DNA of 64,000 nt from Brachybacterium sp. SGAir0954 (GTDB taxonomy: Bacteria > Actinomycetota > Actinomycetes > Actinomycetales > Dermabacteraceae), in the NCBI RefSeq assembly GCF_005490785.1, contig NZ_CP027295.1, positions 1-64,000 of the forward strand. The letters are read 5' to 3'. Positions 37,536-46,076 of this stretch are shown here, piece by piece. The translations under genes and the position numbers were made by a program. The notes under the pieces are model-generated. The model was not told the origin of the DNA. It did no database searches and worked only from the letters and a program-made list of their open reading frames with translations. Numbering within the stretch: the first letter of the stretch is position 1; every line of letters begins with the position of its first letter.

Positions 37536-38774
37536 TCAGCGGCCGGTGATCCGGAGGTCCACCCGCACGAGGCGGTGGTCGGAGGTCGGGAAGGGATGCT
37601 CGCCGGTGAGCTCGCTGCCGGCCTCGCCCTTCTTCGGCCAGAAGACGCGGGCGTCGGTGACCTTGAGGTTCTTCGAGGGGAGCACGTAGTCCACGCGGAG
37701 GTTCCCGGGGCGCGGGTTCTCGGCGAAGTCCGCGGTGTCGTACCTCGGGTCGGTCCCGTGCTCGAGGTTCACGCCGCCCTGCTCCGTCGCGGCCTCGACC
37801 GCGCCGGTGCTCGTGGGGCGGGGGTCCTGGATCCGCGGGTGCTTGAGCAGCTGGTCGATCGCGCCGGGCCAGGAGTCGCCGTCGAGCGGGTCGGAGTTGT
37901 GGTCGCCGAGGATCACGAAGGAGGCGCTCGTGTCGAGGCCCCCGGCGACCCCGGCGTCGTCGACGATCCAGCGGGAGACCTTCCCGGCGCGGAGGTAGTC
38001 CGCCCACAGCCGGATCTCGTCGTTGTTGCGCCGCCGGTTGCGCTTCTCCGGCCCGTCGAAGCTGGGCGGGGTGGGGTGGGCGCACAGCACGTGGAGCGTC
38101 GAGGTGCCGATCTGCACGGGCACGTCCCAGTGGGACTTTGAGCTGAGCCGCAGCTGCGCGGAGATCTCCTCGCCGTAGAACTCGGTGGGGAGGAGGTTGC
38201 TGGGCATGTCCTTCCACAGGAGGTTCTGGAAGGTGCGCACCTGCTCGGTGAGGATCGGGAAGCGCGAGAGCAGCAGCATCCCGTACTGGCCGGGGAACTC
38301 GCCGTAGCCCCAGGCGTCGTTCGCGCCGCCCACGGTGCCGTCGCGGTCGAGGTCGAGGCCGCTGGGCACACCGGTGTTCACCGGTGCGGAGTACACGTAG
38401 GGGTAGTGCACGGGGGTGCAGCCGTTCTGGCTGACCTCGAGGTAGTTGCTGCGGAAGAGGTCCGCGCCGCGGCCGTCCTCGTCGTGGTCGAACTCGTTGA
38501 CGAGCAGCACGTCGGGGTTGTTCATCTGGATGACCTGGGCGACGGCCCGGATCTGCGCGTCGGTCCCGGACTCGAGGTCCTTCAGGAGCTGCCCGGCGGT
38601 GGCGCGGTTCAGCGAGGCGTTGTAGGTCGCGATCCGCACCCCCTCGCCGCGACGCCCGAGGGCCGGCTGGGCGGCGCGGGCCGCGGTGCCCGCGACGGGC
38701 ACCCCCAGCCCGGCGGCGGCTGCGGCGGCGAGAGCTCCACGACGGGTGATCTTCGAGGTCATGGTCTCCATCAT
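37536..38774 (-). CDS. Tat-exported endonuclease/exonuclease/phosphatase family protein
   Basis: 412 aa from ATG 38774, which has GGGAG 6 nt upstream; ATG 38762 is an alternative. The N-terminus has a twin-arginine signal (KITRRGAL then an Ala-rich core), indicating folded export. The EEP fold follows with RIATYNASLNR near 47, VLLVNEFDHDEDG near 90, GDHNSDP near 290 and a terminal SDHRLVRVDL, the metal-binding and catalytic sites of this superfamily. Substrate could be extracellular nucleic acid or a phosphoester. Confidence 0.85.
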   Translation of the reverse strand: MMETMTSKITRRGALAAAAAAGLGVPVAGTAARAAQPALGRRGEGVRIATYNASLNRATAGQLLKDLESGTDAQIRAVAQVIQMNNPDVLLVNEFDHDEDGRGADLFRSNYLEVSQNGCTPVHYPYVYSAPVNTGVPSGLDLDRDGTVGGANDAWGYGEFPGQYGMLLLSRFPILTEQVRTFQNLLWKDMPSNLLPTEFYGEEISAQLRLSSKSHWDVPVQIGTSTLHVLCAHPTPPSFDGPEKRNRRRNNDEIRLWADYLRAGKVSRWIVDDAGVAGGLDTSASFVILGDHNSDPLDGDSWPGAIDQLLKHPRIQDPRPTSTGAVEAATEQGGVNLEHGTDPRYDTADFAENPRPGNLRVDYVLPSKNLKVTDARVFWPKKGEAGSELTGEHPFPTSDHRLVRVDLRITGR

Positions 38775-38902
38775 GCACGGCTCCCGGTGCGGCTCGCCAG
38801 CCGGGCCGGGCGTCGTGGGTGAACACTCCGAGAATGTCCGCTGCGCCTCCCGAGCGCCGGACCGGCCGTCGCCGGGAACGGTCACGGTGCGAGACTGGCG
38901 GC

Positions 38903-39787
38903 ATGAGGATCGCCTTCCTGGGAACCGGACGGATGGGCACCGAGCTGGCCCGTCACCTGTTGACCGAGCACGAGCTGACGGTGTGGAACCGCACCGCCGC
39001 CCGCACCGCCCCGCTCGCGGAGGCGGGAGCACGGGTGGCGCCGACGGCGGCGGAGGCCGTGGACGGCGCCGAGCTGATCGTCACCTCGCTCTTCGGACCC
39101 GACGCGGTGCGCGAGACGGTGCTCGCGCCCGGGCTGGTCCCCGCGGGCGTGCCGTGGGTGGACACGACGACCGTCTCCCCCGCCGATGCCGACGACTTCG
39201 CGGCCGCGGTCCCCACCTACGTCGCCGTGCCCGTGGTCGGCACGCTCGGCCCGGCCCGTGCCGGTGCGCTCGGCGTCTACGTGGGCACGCCGGACGACGC
39301 CCTGCGCGAGCAGGTGCTCGGTCTGGTGGCGCCGTGGGCGGATCCGGAGCGGCTGCGGGGCGTGGCCTCCGCTCGGGCCGCGGCGACCGGGAAGCTGCTC
39401 GCGAACCTCGCCCTCGCGGTGAGCGCGCAGGGCCTGCGGGAGGCGCTCGCCCTGGGCGCGGCCGCCGGGGTCAGCGACGAGGAGACCCTCGACATGCTCG
39501 GCTCGACGGGCCTCGCCTTCATCGCCGGCATGAAGGGCTCCTTCGTGCGCGGCGAGCGCGGCACGGAGGGCGGTGACTTCACGGCCGATGCGATCGCGAA
39601 GGACGCCCGGCTCATGATCGACACGGTCGCCTCCGCGTCCGACGGGGCCGAGGGCTGCCGCCCCGGCGCGGACCTCCCTGCCCTGCGCGGGGCTCTCGCC
39701 TCCCTCGACGCGGAGATCGCCGCGGGACACGGCGACCACGACTTCTCGACGGTGCTCCTGCCGGGGGCACGCGGCACCGCGGACTGA
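38903..39787 (+). CDS. NAD(P)-dependent oxidoreductase, 6-phosphogluconate/3-hydroxyisobutyrate dehydrogenase-like
   Basis: 294 aa. Begins with the Rossmann motif FLGTGRMGTELARHL, then WNRTAART. The family signature around residue 115 reads PVVGTLGPARAGAL, and the catalytic Lys lies in ATGKLLANL near 161. Likely reduces or oxidises a beta-hydroxyacid; glyoxylate or succinic-semialdehyde reductase activity is possible. The start was set at the Rossmann ATG; a GAGACT -10-like element lies 6 nt upstream. Confidence 0.87.
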   Translation: MRIAFLGTGRMGTELARHLLTEHELTVWNRTAARTAPLAEAGARVAPTAAEAVDGAELIVTSLFGPDAVRETVLAPGLVPAGVPWVDTTTVSPADADDFAAAVPTYVAVPVVGTLGPARAGALGVYVGTPDDALREQVLGLVAPWADPERLRGVASARAAATGKLLANLALAVSAQGLREALALGAAAGVSDEETLDMLGSTGLAFIAGMKGSFVRGERGTEGGDFTADAIAKDARLMIDTVASASDGAEGCRPGADLPALRGALASLDAEIAAGHGDHDFSTVLLPGARGTAD

Positions 39788-39803
39788 GACCGGTCGCTCC
39801 CGC

Positions 39804-40340
39804 TCAGAGGCCCGCCGCGGCGAGCACCGCGCGGGCCGTCTCGCGCGGGGAGCCGACCTGCTCCACGGACACGTCCTCCACGGCGGCGGCGTCGAGGATC
39901 GCGGTGAGCTCGTCGAAGCGGTCACGGTGCCAGGCGAGGCCCTCGGGATCCAGAGCGTGGCGCTCGCGGAGCCGCTCCCGCACCAGCTCCCGCGGCGTGC
40001 GGATCCGCACCACGGTGAGCGGGAGGCCCATGGCCTGCTCGTAGGCGTCGCGGGCGGAGCGCTCCTCGATGACCTCGGCCGCGACGAGCACCTGCGCCCC
40101 GGCCTCGAGGTGGATCGCGGAGAGCGCCGTGAGGGCGCGCAGGGTGAGGGCCGCGTGGAAGCGGTCGCCGGGCGGGGCGGGCCAGGCGCGGCGCAGGGCG
40201 TCAACGTCGAGGACCGCCCCGGGGATCCCGCGCTCCTCGAGCTCGTCGCCCACCGCGTCGGCCGTGGTCGTCTTGCCGACGCCCACCGCGCCGGTGATCA
40301 GCAGCGCGCGGCCGGTGCCGTGCCCGGGGCCCGCGCTCAT
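39804..40340 (-). CDS. P-loop nucleotide kinase-like protein
   Basis: 178 aa AAA/adenylylsulfate-kinase-like P-loop protein. Walker A GAVGVGKTTT is near residues 17-26, followed by VLDVDALRRAWP (substrate region) and a C-terminal RIRTPRELVRERLRERH lid-like helix. Small-molecule phosphorylation is likely; the substrate is unknown. Its ATG overlaps the stop of the FAD dehydrogenase gene (ATGA), making it the last gene of a five-gene operon. Confidence 0.82.
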   Translation of the reverse strand: MSAGPGHGTGRALLITGAVGVGKTTTADAVGDELEERGIPGAVLDVDALRRAWPAPPGDRFHAALTLRALTALSAIHLEAGAQVLVAAEVIEERSARDAYEQAMGLPLTVVRIRTPRELVRERLRERHALDPEGLAWHRDRFDELTAILDAAAVEDVSVEQVGSPRETARAVLAAAGL

Positions 40341-42016
40341 CGGAGGTCCGCCACGATCCCGCGGCCGGCCTCCCGGCCGGAGAACAGGCAGCCGCCGAGG
40401 AAGGTCCCCTCGAGGGCGCTGTGGCCGTGCATGCCGCCGCCGCCGAAGCCGCTCGCCTCCCCCGCCGCGTACAGCCCGGGCAGGGTGCCGGTGCCGTCCG
40501 CCCGCTGCACGCGCCCGCCGAGGTCCGTCTCGAGCCCGCCGAGGGTCTTGCGCAGCAGCACGTGCAGGCGCACCGCGATGAGCCCGCCCGCCGCCGGATC
40601 CAGCAGGCGGTGCGGGGCGGCCGTGCGGATCAGCCGGTCCCCGAGGTAGCGACGGGCGCCGCGCAGCGCGGTGATCTGCGCGTCCTTGCCGAAGGCGTTG
40701 ACGACCTCGGCATCGCGGGCGCGGATCGTCCGCTCGAGCGCGACGGCGTCCACGAGCTCCTCCCCCACGAGCGCGTTCATCGCAGCGGTGAGCTCGGGGA
40801 CGCTCCCCGCCTGCAGGAAGTCCTCGCCGTGGTCGAGGAAGGCCTGCACGGGCCCGGGCGCCCCGGGGCGCACCCGGGCGAGGACCTGCCGCCAGTCGCG
40901 GCCCGTGAGATCGGGGTTCTGCTCGCTGCCGGAGAGCGCGAACTCCTTCGCGATGATCGCGGGGGTGAGCACGAACCACGAGTGGTCGTGGCCGGTGGTG
41001 CGCAGGTGGCGCAGCGTCGACATGGTGTCGAAGCCGGGGAAGGCCGGGGCGGGCAGTCGCTGCCCGCGGGCGTCCACCCAGAGCGAGGAGGGGCCGGGGA
41101 GGATGCGGATGCCGTGCCCGCGCCACACCGGGTCCCAGTTCCTCACGCCCTCGGTGTAGTGCCACATGCGCCGCTGGTGGATCCAGCTGCCGCCCGCGGC
41201 GTGGGCGGCGATCATGCCGCTGCCGTCCACGCTCTCCGGCACCCCGTGGACGATGTCGTGCGGCATGGTGCCGAGCTCCTCGGGCCAGCGCTCCCGCACG
41301 AGCTCCGCGTTCCCGCCGATCCCGCCGGTCGCGACGAGCACCGCGGGCGCGCGGAGCTCGAACTCCCCCACGACCTCGCGGCTCGATCCGCTGCCGCGCG
41401 GCGCGGGGTCCTCGGCGAGCACGTCTCCGCGCACGCCGACGGCGCGACCGCCCTCGACGAGCACCTCGGTGACCGCGCGCCGGGTGAGCAGACGCACCTG
41501 CCCGCTCGCACGGAGCTCGGCGAGGCGGCGGGCGAAAGGCTCGACGACGCCGGGACCGGTGCCCCAGGTGACGTGGAAGCGGGGCACCGAGTTCCCGTGC
41601 CCCTCGGCGCGGCCGTCGCCGCGCTCCGCCCAGCCCACGACGGGGAAGCTGCGATGCCCCAGGGCATGCAGCCAGGAGCGCTTCTCCCCCGCCGCGAACT
41701 GCAGGTAGGCCTCCGCCCAGCGGCGGGGCCAGTGGTCCTCGGGGGAGTCGAAGGCGGCGGTGCCGAGCCAGTCCTGCCGGGCGAGGTCGAGGCTGTCGCG
41801 GATGCCGAGGCGGCGCTGCTCGGGGGTGTCGATCATGAACAGCCCGCCGAAGCTCCACCAGGCCTGCCCGCCGAGGTCCTGCTCGCCCTCCCGCTCGAGC
41901 AGCAGCACGCTCCGCCCGCCCCGGGCGATCTCGCACGCCGCGACGAGGCCGGCGAGCCCGGCGCCGACGACGATCGCGTCGGCCTCGCCCGCACCGGCCC
42001 CGCGCGGGGTGGTCAT
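40337..42016 (-). CDS. FAD-binding dehydrogenase, fumarate reductase/KstD-like
   Basis: 559 aa flavoprotein. FAD dinucleotide motif VVGAGLAGLVAACEIA near 16, LLEREGEQDLGGQAWWSFGG near 40, ATGGIGGNAELV near 225 and the C-terminal LYAAGEASGFGGGGMHGH near 510, where the second FAD-binding segment lies. Closest in pattern to the putative FAD-binding dehydrogenases related to 3-ketosteroid delta-1-dehydrogenase. Substrate unknown. Overlaps the small membrane-protein gene upstream by 4 nt and the kinase gene downstream by 4 nt. Confidence 0.85.
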   Translation of the reverse strand: MTTPRGAGAGEADAIVVGAGLAGLVAACEIARGGRSVLLLEREGEQDLGGQAWWSFGGLFMIDTPEQRRLGIRDSLDLARQDWLGTAAFDSPEDHWPRRWAEAYLQFAAGEKRSWLHALGHRSFPVVGWAERGDGRAEGHGNSVPRFHVTWGTGPGVVEPFARRLAELRASGQVRLLTRRAVTEVLVEGGRAVGVRGDVLAEDPAPRGSGSSREVVGEFELRAPAVLVATGGIGGNAELVRERWPEELGTMPHDIVHGVPESVDGSGMIAAHAAGGSWIHQRRMWHYTEGVRNWDPVWRGHGIRILPGPSSLWVDARGQRLPAPAFPGFDTMSTLRHLRTTGHDHSWFVLTPAIIAKEFALSGSEQNPDLTGRDWRQVLARVRPGAPGPVQAFLDHGEDFLQAGSVPELTAAMNALVGEELVDAVALERTIRARDAEVVNAFGKDAQITALRGARRYLGDRLIRTAAPHRLLDPAAGGLIAVRLHVLLRKTLGGLETDLGGRVQRADGTGTLPGLYAAGEASGFGGGGMHGHSALEGTFLGGCLFSGREAGRGIVADLR

Positions 42017-42339
42017 CGCACCTGGATCCGCTGCACCCGCACGAGGTGGTCGTCCTCGTTGGAGCCGTTCATCCGGCGCGAGCGCTGGCGGTTGTTCGAG
42101 CCCACGCGACGATCGGCGCTCCTGAGGTTGCCGACCGAGACCTCCGTCTTGCGCTCGAACTCGTGGCGCTTGTCGGTGTTGCGGTAGAAGCGATAGATCC
42201 CGAGGTACACCGCGATGAAGACGGCGGGCCCCGCGAGGAAGGGGAAGAGGATCCCGGCGGAGCCGTCCCCGGAGGAGTTCCCGGCCAGCAGCGTGGTGAC
42301 GCCGGGATCGCCGGTGAGGGCGAGCAGCAGGTCGTTCAT
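42013..42339 (-). CDS. Small single-pass membrane protein (YdjH position in the module)
   Basis: 108 aa. A hydrophobic segment at about 30-48 (GILFPFLAGPAVFIAVYLG) is followed by a basic cytoplasmic tail rich in Arg and Asn. No domain recognised. Located between the zinc-ribbon protein gene (25-bp gap) and the FAD dehydrogenase gene (ATGA overlap). By position it resembles the integral membrane partner in ydjGHI-type clusters, but it is shorter. Confidence 0.7.
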   Translation of the reverse strand: MNDLLLALTGDPGVTTLLAGNSSGDGSAGILFPFLAGPAVFIAVYLGIYRFYRNTDKRHEFERKTEVSVGNLRSADRRVGSNNRQRSRRMNGSNEDDHLVRVQRIQVR

Positions 42340-42364
42340 GGGGTCCTGTCCTTCCGGTGCGAGC

Positions 42365-43738
42365 TCAGCTGAGGAACCAAGCCAGGCCGATCGCCCCGCC
42401 GATCACGGCGGCGAGCGTCCCGAGGACGCACGAGAGCGCGAAGATCAGCGGGTGGGAGACGGGCACGGAGCCCATCGTGTTGCCGTTGCGGCCGTTGACG
42501 GCGATGTAGTGGATCAGGGAGCCGTCGCCCTTGGCGCTGTCCGCGTAGCTGTACAGCCACACCGGCACGTACACGGACACCCAGCGGGTGCCGCGCACGG
42601 CGACGCCCTCCTGCTCCCAGCGCACCCCGCGGTCGAAGTTCGCGACGGTGGGCTGCACCTTGGAGCGGGCGATCGCGAGGAAGTCCTCCTCGACGTCCTG
42701 GTCGAGGTCGCGGACGTTGAGGTCACGGCGCTCGGAGGTGAAGCCGGTGAGGTAGCTCGAGTTGTAGACGACGGCGTTCGCCGTGTCGTACGGCTGGACA
42801 GCATTGAGGACGTTGTTCGTCGCCTGGGAGGCGTCCTCCGCCTGGAAGCGGCGGGCGGACTCGACGGCGAGGTCGTTGACGAGCAGGTCGAAGCCGCGCT
42901 GGACCTGGTAGACGTCCGCGTCGTAGTACTGCTCGGTGACGTAGTTGTCCCCCACCTTGCGGCGCACCGTGTACGAGCGGGTCGTGACCTCGCCCGTGCC
43001 GCGCAGCTCGGCGTGCATGTTGCCGTCGACCACCATGTAGGGGATGTAGACGCCCATGACGTTCTCGGGCACGAACTCGCGCTTGAAGCGGGGGCTCGCG
43101 AAGGAGCGGCGCTTGTCGACGAAGGCGGAGATCCGCTCGACGGCCTCCTCCCGGGTGAGGAGGAAGGGCAGCACGGCGTCGGGCACGGCCCCGCCGGGGA
43201 TCTGGCTGTTGACGGAGAGGGTCTGCCGGCACCAGTGGCAGCGGGACTGCATCTGCTCGGCGATGTTGATGACGACCTCGGCGCCGCAGCCCTGGCACTT
43301 CAGGGTGACGGTGGTGAGGTCCTCACGGACGTCGGCCGTGCCGGAGGCGAGGGTGTGGCCCTGCAGCTCCGCGATCGAGGAGTCCAGGCCGAACTTCTGC
43401 TCCGCGACCTCCTCGTTCCAGTGGTGGCGGCAGTACGCGCACTCGAGCGCGCGGGCGGGGATCGAGTAGCGGATCTCCGCGCTGCCGCAGCGCGGGCACT
43501 TGTGCAGGCCGTCGCCCACGGAGGAGCTCGTGTCGACGACGCGGTCGCCGCCTGCCGGCGGTCCCGTCGGGACCTGCGGGTCGGCGGGCTGCTGCGGAGG
43601 GGCGGCCTGCTGCGGGGGCGCAGGCGACCGCTCCCCCTGCGGCGGGGTGGGCTGCCGCTGCGGGGCGGGCGGGCCGCCGGGCCCCTGGGTGGGGCCCGAC
43701 GGCTGCTGCCAGGGCGGCTGCTGCGGGGGCACGGACAT
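42365..43738 (-). CDS. Double zinc-ribbon membrane protein (TFIIB-type ribbon, YdjG-like)
   Basis: 457 aa. A Pro/Gln-rich disordered N-terminus (1-62) precedes a first zinc ribbon (Cys81, 84, 100, 103; CPRCG...CAYC) and a second one (CQGCG...CHWC, about 148-170). A long beta-rich middle domain follows, with repeated aromatic motifs such as WVSVYVPVWLYSYAD. It ends in two membrane segments (about 415-457). The domain order matches the TFIIB-type zinc-ribbon proteins that occur with SPFH partners. Gap of 20 bp from the SPFH gene. Confidence 0.8.
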   Translation of the reverse strand: MSVPPQQPPWQQPSGPTQGPGGPPAPQRQPTPPQGERSPAPPQQAAPPQQPADPQVPTGPPAGGDRVVDTSSSVGDGLHKCPRCGSAEIRYSIPARALECAYCRHHWNEEVAEQKFGLDSSIAELQGHTLASGTADVREDLTTVTLKCQGCGAEVVINIAEQMQSRCHWCRQTLSVNSQIPGGAVPDAVLPFLLTREEAVERISAFVDKRRSFASPRFKREFVPENVMGVYIPYMVVDGNMHAELRGTGEVTTRSYTVRRKVGDNYVTEQYYDADVYQVQRGFDLLVNDLAVESARRFQAEDASQATNNVLNAVQPYDTANAVVYNSSYLTGFTSERRDLNVRDLDQDVEEDFLAIARSKVQPTVANFDRGVRWEQEGVAVRGTRWVSVYVPVWLYSYADSAKGDGSLIHYIAVNGRNGNTMGSVPVSHPLIFALSCVLGTLAAVIGGAIGLAWFLS

Positions 43739-43758
43739 GACGGTTCAGCGGCCTCCGG

Positions 43759-44961
43759 TCACAGACCCAGGGCGTTCTTCTTCGCCGCCTCGTAATCGGC
43801 CTCGGAGATGAGCCCCTGGTCGAGCATCTGCTTGTACTGGGCGAGCTTCGCGACCGGGTCGTCACCGCGGCCCTGGGCGGGCGCCTGCTGCTGGGGGGCC
43901 GTCTGCTGCTGAGGCTGCTGCTGCGGGACGCCGGTCTGCTGGACGGGGTTCACGAGGCCGCCCGCGGCGCCCGCGCCGGCGCCGAACATGGCCAGGCCCG
44001 CGCCGCCGCCGTTCTCCCCCGCGGCCTGCACGCCGCGCGCGACGGACTGGTTGAGGTAGGACTGCGAGCGGGCGCCGGAGAGCGCATCGGCCTTCTGCAC
44101 CTCGGTGAGCAGCTCGCGGGTGCGCTGGTCGTACTCGATGGAGACGATCGCGGTCTTCACGATCGCGAGGCCGCGATCGGTGGACCAGCGGTAGTTCTCC
44201 TCGACGGCGGCGGAGAGCGACTGCGCGAAGCCCACGGAGTCACCCTGGATCTTCGTGATCCGGTTGCCCTTGTCGGGATCGTTCGTGTACTTCGAGAAGG
44301 CGGCGGCGAGCGAGCCGACGACCTCCTGGAAGAGCTGGCCGCCCGCGGGGTTGTCCACGTCGCCGAAGTCGAAGACCGGGGCGTTCGCGGAGAGGTACGT
44401 CGCGGGCAGGAAGTTGTGCACGAACAGCAGCGGGTCCACGATCCGCAGCGTGTACGAGCCGCGGGTCACGGCGCCCACCTGGGCGTTGAGGTACGCGTCG
44501 TCCCAGTAGATCTCCGACTGCGTGCCGAAGCGGTTGTCCGGGATCTCCTTGAGGTTCACGTAGAACGCGAGCTGCTGGGAGGTGGGGCGGCCGCCGAACT
44601 TGAACCGCTCCCAGGACATGCCGATCGTCGAGGCGAGGAAGCCCTCCCCCGCGAACACGGACTGGGCGTCCGGTGAGGAGTCGGAGAACTCGTAGCCGCC
44701 GGCCTCGGTGATGAGCGCCGTCGCGCGGCCGTCGATCACGGTGATCAGGCCGTAGCCCTGCGGGACCACGATCTTCGAGCCGTTGGTGATGACGTTCTCG
44801 CTGCCGCGGGTGTTCGAGCCGCGCCCCGCGTTCGTCCCCCGCGGCACCGCGGCGAACAGCGCCGCCGTCGGCGGGAGGCCGTCGGGGACCGTCAGGAAGT
44901 CCTTCCACTGGTCCGCGAGCATGCCGCCGAGAGCGCCCTTGAATGCCTGGATGAAGCCCAT
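43759..44961 (-). CDS. SPFH-domain protein with C-terminal SHOCT motif (YdjI-like)
   Basis: 400 aa. Residues about 60-290 form the SPFH (stomatin/flotillin-like) domain of the virion-core/YdjI type: VPQGYGLITVIDGRATALITEAG is split across the start, and FGTQSEIYWDD lies mid-domain. A Gln-rich linker leads to a C-terminal SHOCT helix (DDPVAKLAQYKQMLDQGLIS) of about 30 residues. AAGGAGACACC precedes the ATG at 44961. First gene of the operon. Likely forms membrane-associated oligomers; the envelope-stress link is inferred from the Bacillus YdjFGHI set. Confidence 0.85.
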   Translation of the reverse strand: MGFIQAFKGALGGMLADQWKDFLTVPDGLPPTAALFAAVPRGTNAGRGSNTRGSENVITNGSKIVVPQGYGLITVIDGRATALITEAGGYEFSDSSPDAQSVFAGEGFLASTIGMSWERFKFGGRPTSQQLAFYVNLKEIPDNRFGTQSEIYWDDAYLNAQVGAVTRGSYTLRIVDPLLFVHNFLPATYLSANAPVFDFGDVDNPAGGQLFQEVVGSLAAAFSKYTNDPDKGNRITKIQGDSVGFAQSLSAAVEENYRWSTDRGLAIVKTAIVSIEYDQRTRELLTEVQKADALSGARSQSYLNQSVARGVQAAGENGGGAGLAMFGAGAGAAGGLVNPVQQTGVPQQQPQQQTAPQQQAPAQGRGDDPVAKLAQYKQMLDQGLISEADYEAAKKNALGL

Positions 44962-45068
44962 GGTGTCTCCTTCGATATCCCCCGTCATGTGACGCGCACC
45001 ATCGTAGCGGCGGGCCCTGGACATCAGCAGGACAGCAGCTGGGCCCGAGCTCCCGGCGGGCCCGGGGT

Positions 45069-45629
45069 TCAGTCCTGAGTGCTCGCGGCCGACGGGGGCT
45101 CGGGGGGCTCGGGCAGCAGCACGGTCGCGAGGCTCACGCGGTGCTTCCCCTCGCCGCCGTCCTCGAGGTACGGGGCGAGGAGCGCGGCGAAGCCCTCCTG
45201 GATCGCGGCGAGGTCGTCGGCGTCGACGTGGATCGGCCCGCGGCCGAAGCCCCAGAGCTCGCGCAGGGCGGGGGCGTCGGCCGCGAGGGCGCGGTCCGCG
45301 TCGGCCGCGAGGTCGGCGAGGAAGACGCGCAGGGCGGAGGCGAGCTGGGCGGTGCTCATGGCCCGCAGGCCCTCCTGGTCCACGTGGGCGAGGGCGTCGC
45401 CGAGGGCGAGGGTGCGCTCGGTCGCGCCGCGCACGCGCCGCTCCTCGACCACGGTGACGACGCCCGCGTCGAGGAGCGCGGTGACGTGGCGGTAGAGGGT
45501 CGCCTGGGTGACGTCGGGCAGCGCCTCGCGGAGCTGGGCGGTGGTGCGCGTGCGGCCGCCGAGCTGCTGGACGATCCGCGAGCGCACGGGGTGCAGGACG
45601 AGGTCGAGGGCGGAGGGATCCGAGGGCAT
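45069..45629 (-). CDS. ArsR-like winged-helix transcriptional regulator
   Basis: 186 aa. N-terminal winged helix (about 5-85): LHPVRSRIVQQLGGRTRTTA, then the recognition helix VTQATLYRHVTALLDAGVV. The C-terminal helical domain of about 90 residues may bind a ligand or dimerise. Start chosen at ATG 45629 with GGGGA upstream; ATG 45644 is also possible. Divergent from a small gene across a perfect palindrome, so autoregulation and control of the neighbour are likely. Confidence 0.8.
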   Translation of the reverse strand: MPSDPSALDLVLHPVRSRIVQQLGGRTRTTAQLREALPDVTQATLYRHVTALLDAGVVTVVEERRVRGATERTLALGDALAHVDQEGLRAMSTAQLASALRVFLADLAADADRALAADAPALRELWGFGRGPIHVDADDLAAIQEGFAALLAPYLEDGGEGKHRVSLATVLLPEPPEPPSAASTQD

Positions 45630-45654
45630 GCCTTCCCCAATCATTCTCACACTG

Positions 45655-45670
45655 ATAACGTTCTCGTTAT
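45655..45670. promoter_or_regulatory. Palindromic operator in the divergent promoter
   Basis: ATAACG-TTCT-CGTTAT, perfect 6-bp arms, between the winged-helix regulator and the 45717 gene. Unusually AT-rich for this genome. Confidence 0.55.
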
Positions 45671-45716
45671 GAGACCAGTCTATCGGGACGGGTCACGAGA
45701 AGGAGCGGTGAGGACG

Positions 45717-46076
45717 ATGACGCACACCAGGCTCGAGAGCACCCAGCTCACCATCGAGTTCCCCGGATGGGAGGCGATGATGACCGGCCGGTCGCGGATG
45801 GCGGTGCCGCTCACCGCGGTGCGCGGCGTCCGCGCCGAGGAGGGGTGGACCCACGAGGTGCTCGGGATCCGCAGCGGGCTCGTGGTCTCCGGGTTCCGCA
45901 AGCTCGGCACCTTCCGCCACCCGGACGGCACCCGCCGGCTCGTCGCGATGCGCCGCGGCATGCCGCTGCTGCGCCTCGCCGTGGACCGGGACGTGACCGG
46001 CGTGGACGAGATCCTCGTGAGCACCCCCGAGGCGGCCCGCCTCGCCCGGATGCTCGCCGCGCCCGTCAGCCGGTGA
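45717..46076 (+). CDS. Small conserved protein, function unknown
   Basis: 119 aa, soluble, beta-rich. The pattern of a short strand followed by GRSRMAVPLTAVRGVRAEEG and FRKLGTFRHPDGTRRLVAMR suggests a PH-like or YdfG-type small beta barrel, but I cannot name a family. AGGAGCGGTGAGG lies before the ATG. Divergent from the regulator, so probably its target. Its last 11 bases overlap the convergent ABC transporter gene. Confidence 0.65.
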   Translation: MTHTRLESTQLTIEFPGWEAMMTGRSRMAVPLTAVRGVRAEEGWTHEVLGIRSGLVVSGFRKLGTFRHPDGTRRLVAMRRGMPLLRLAVDRDVTGVDEILVSTPEAARLARMLAAPVSR

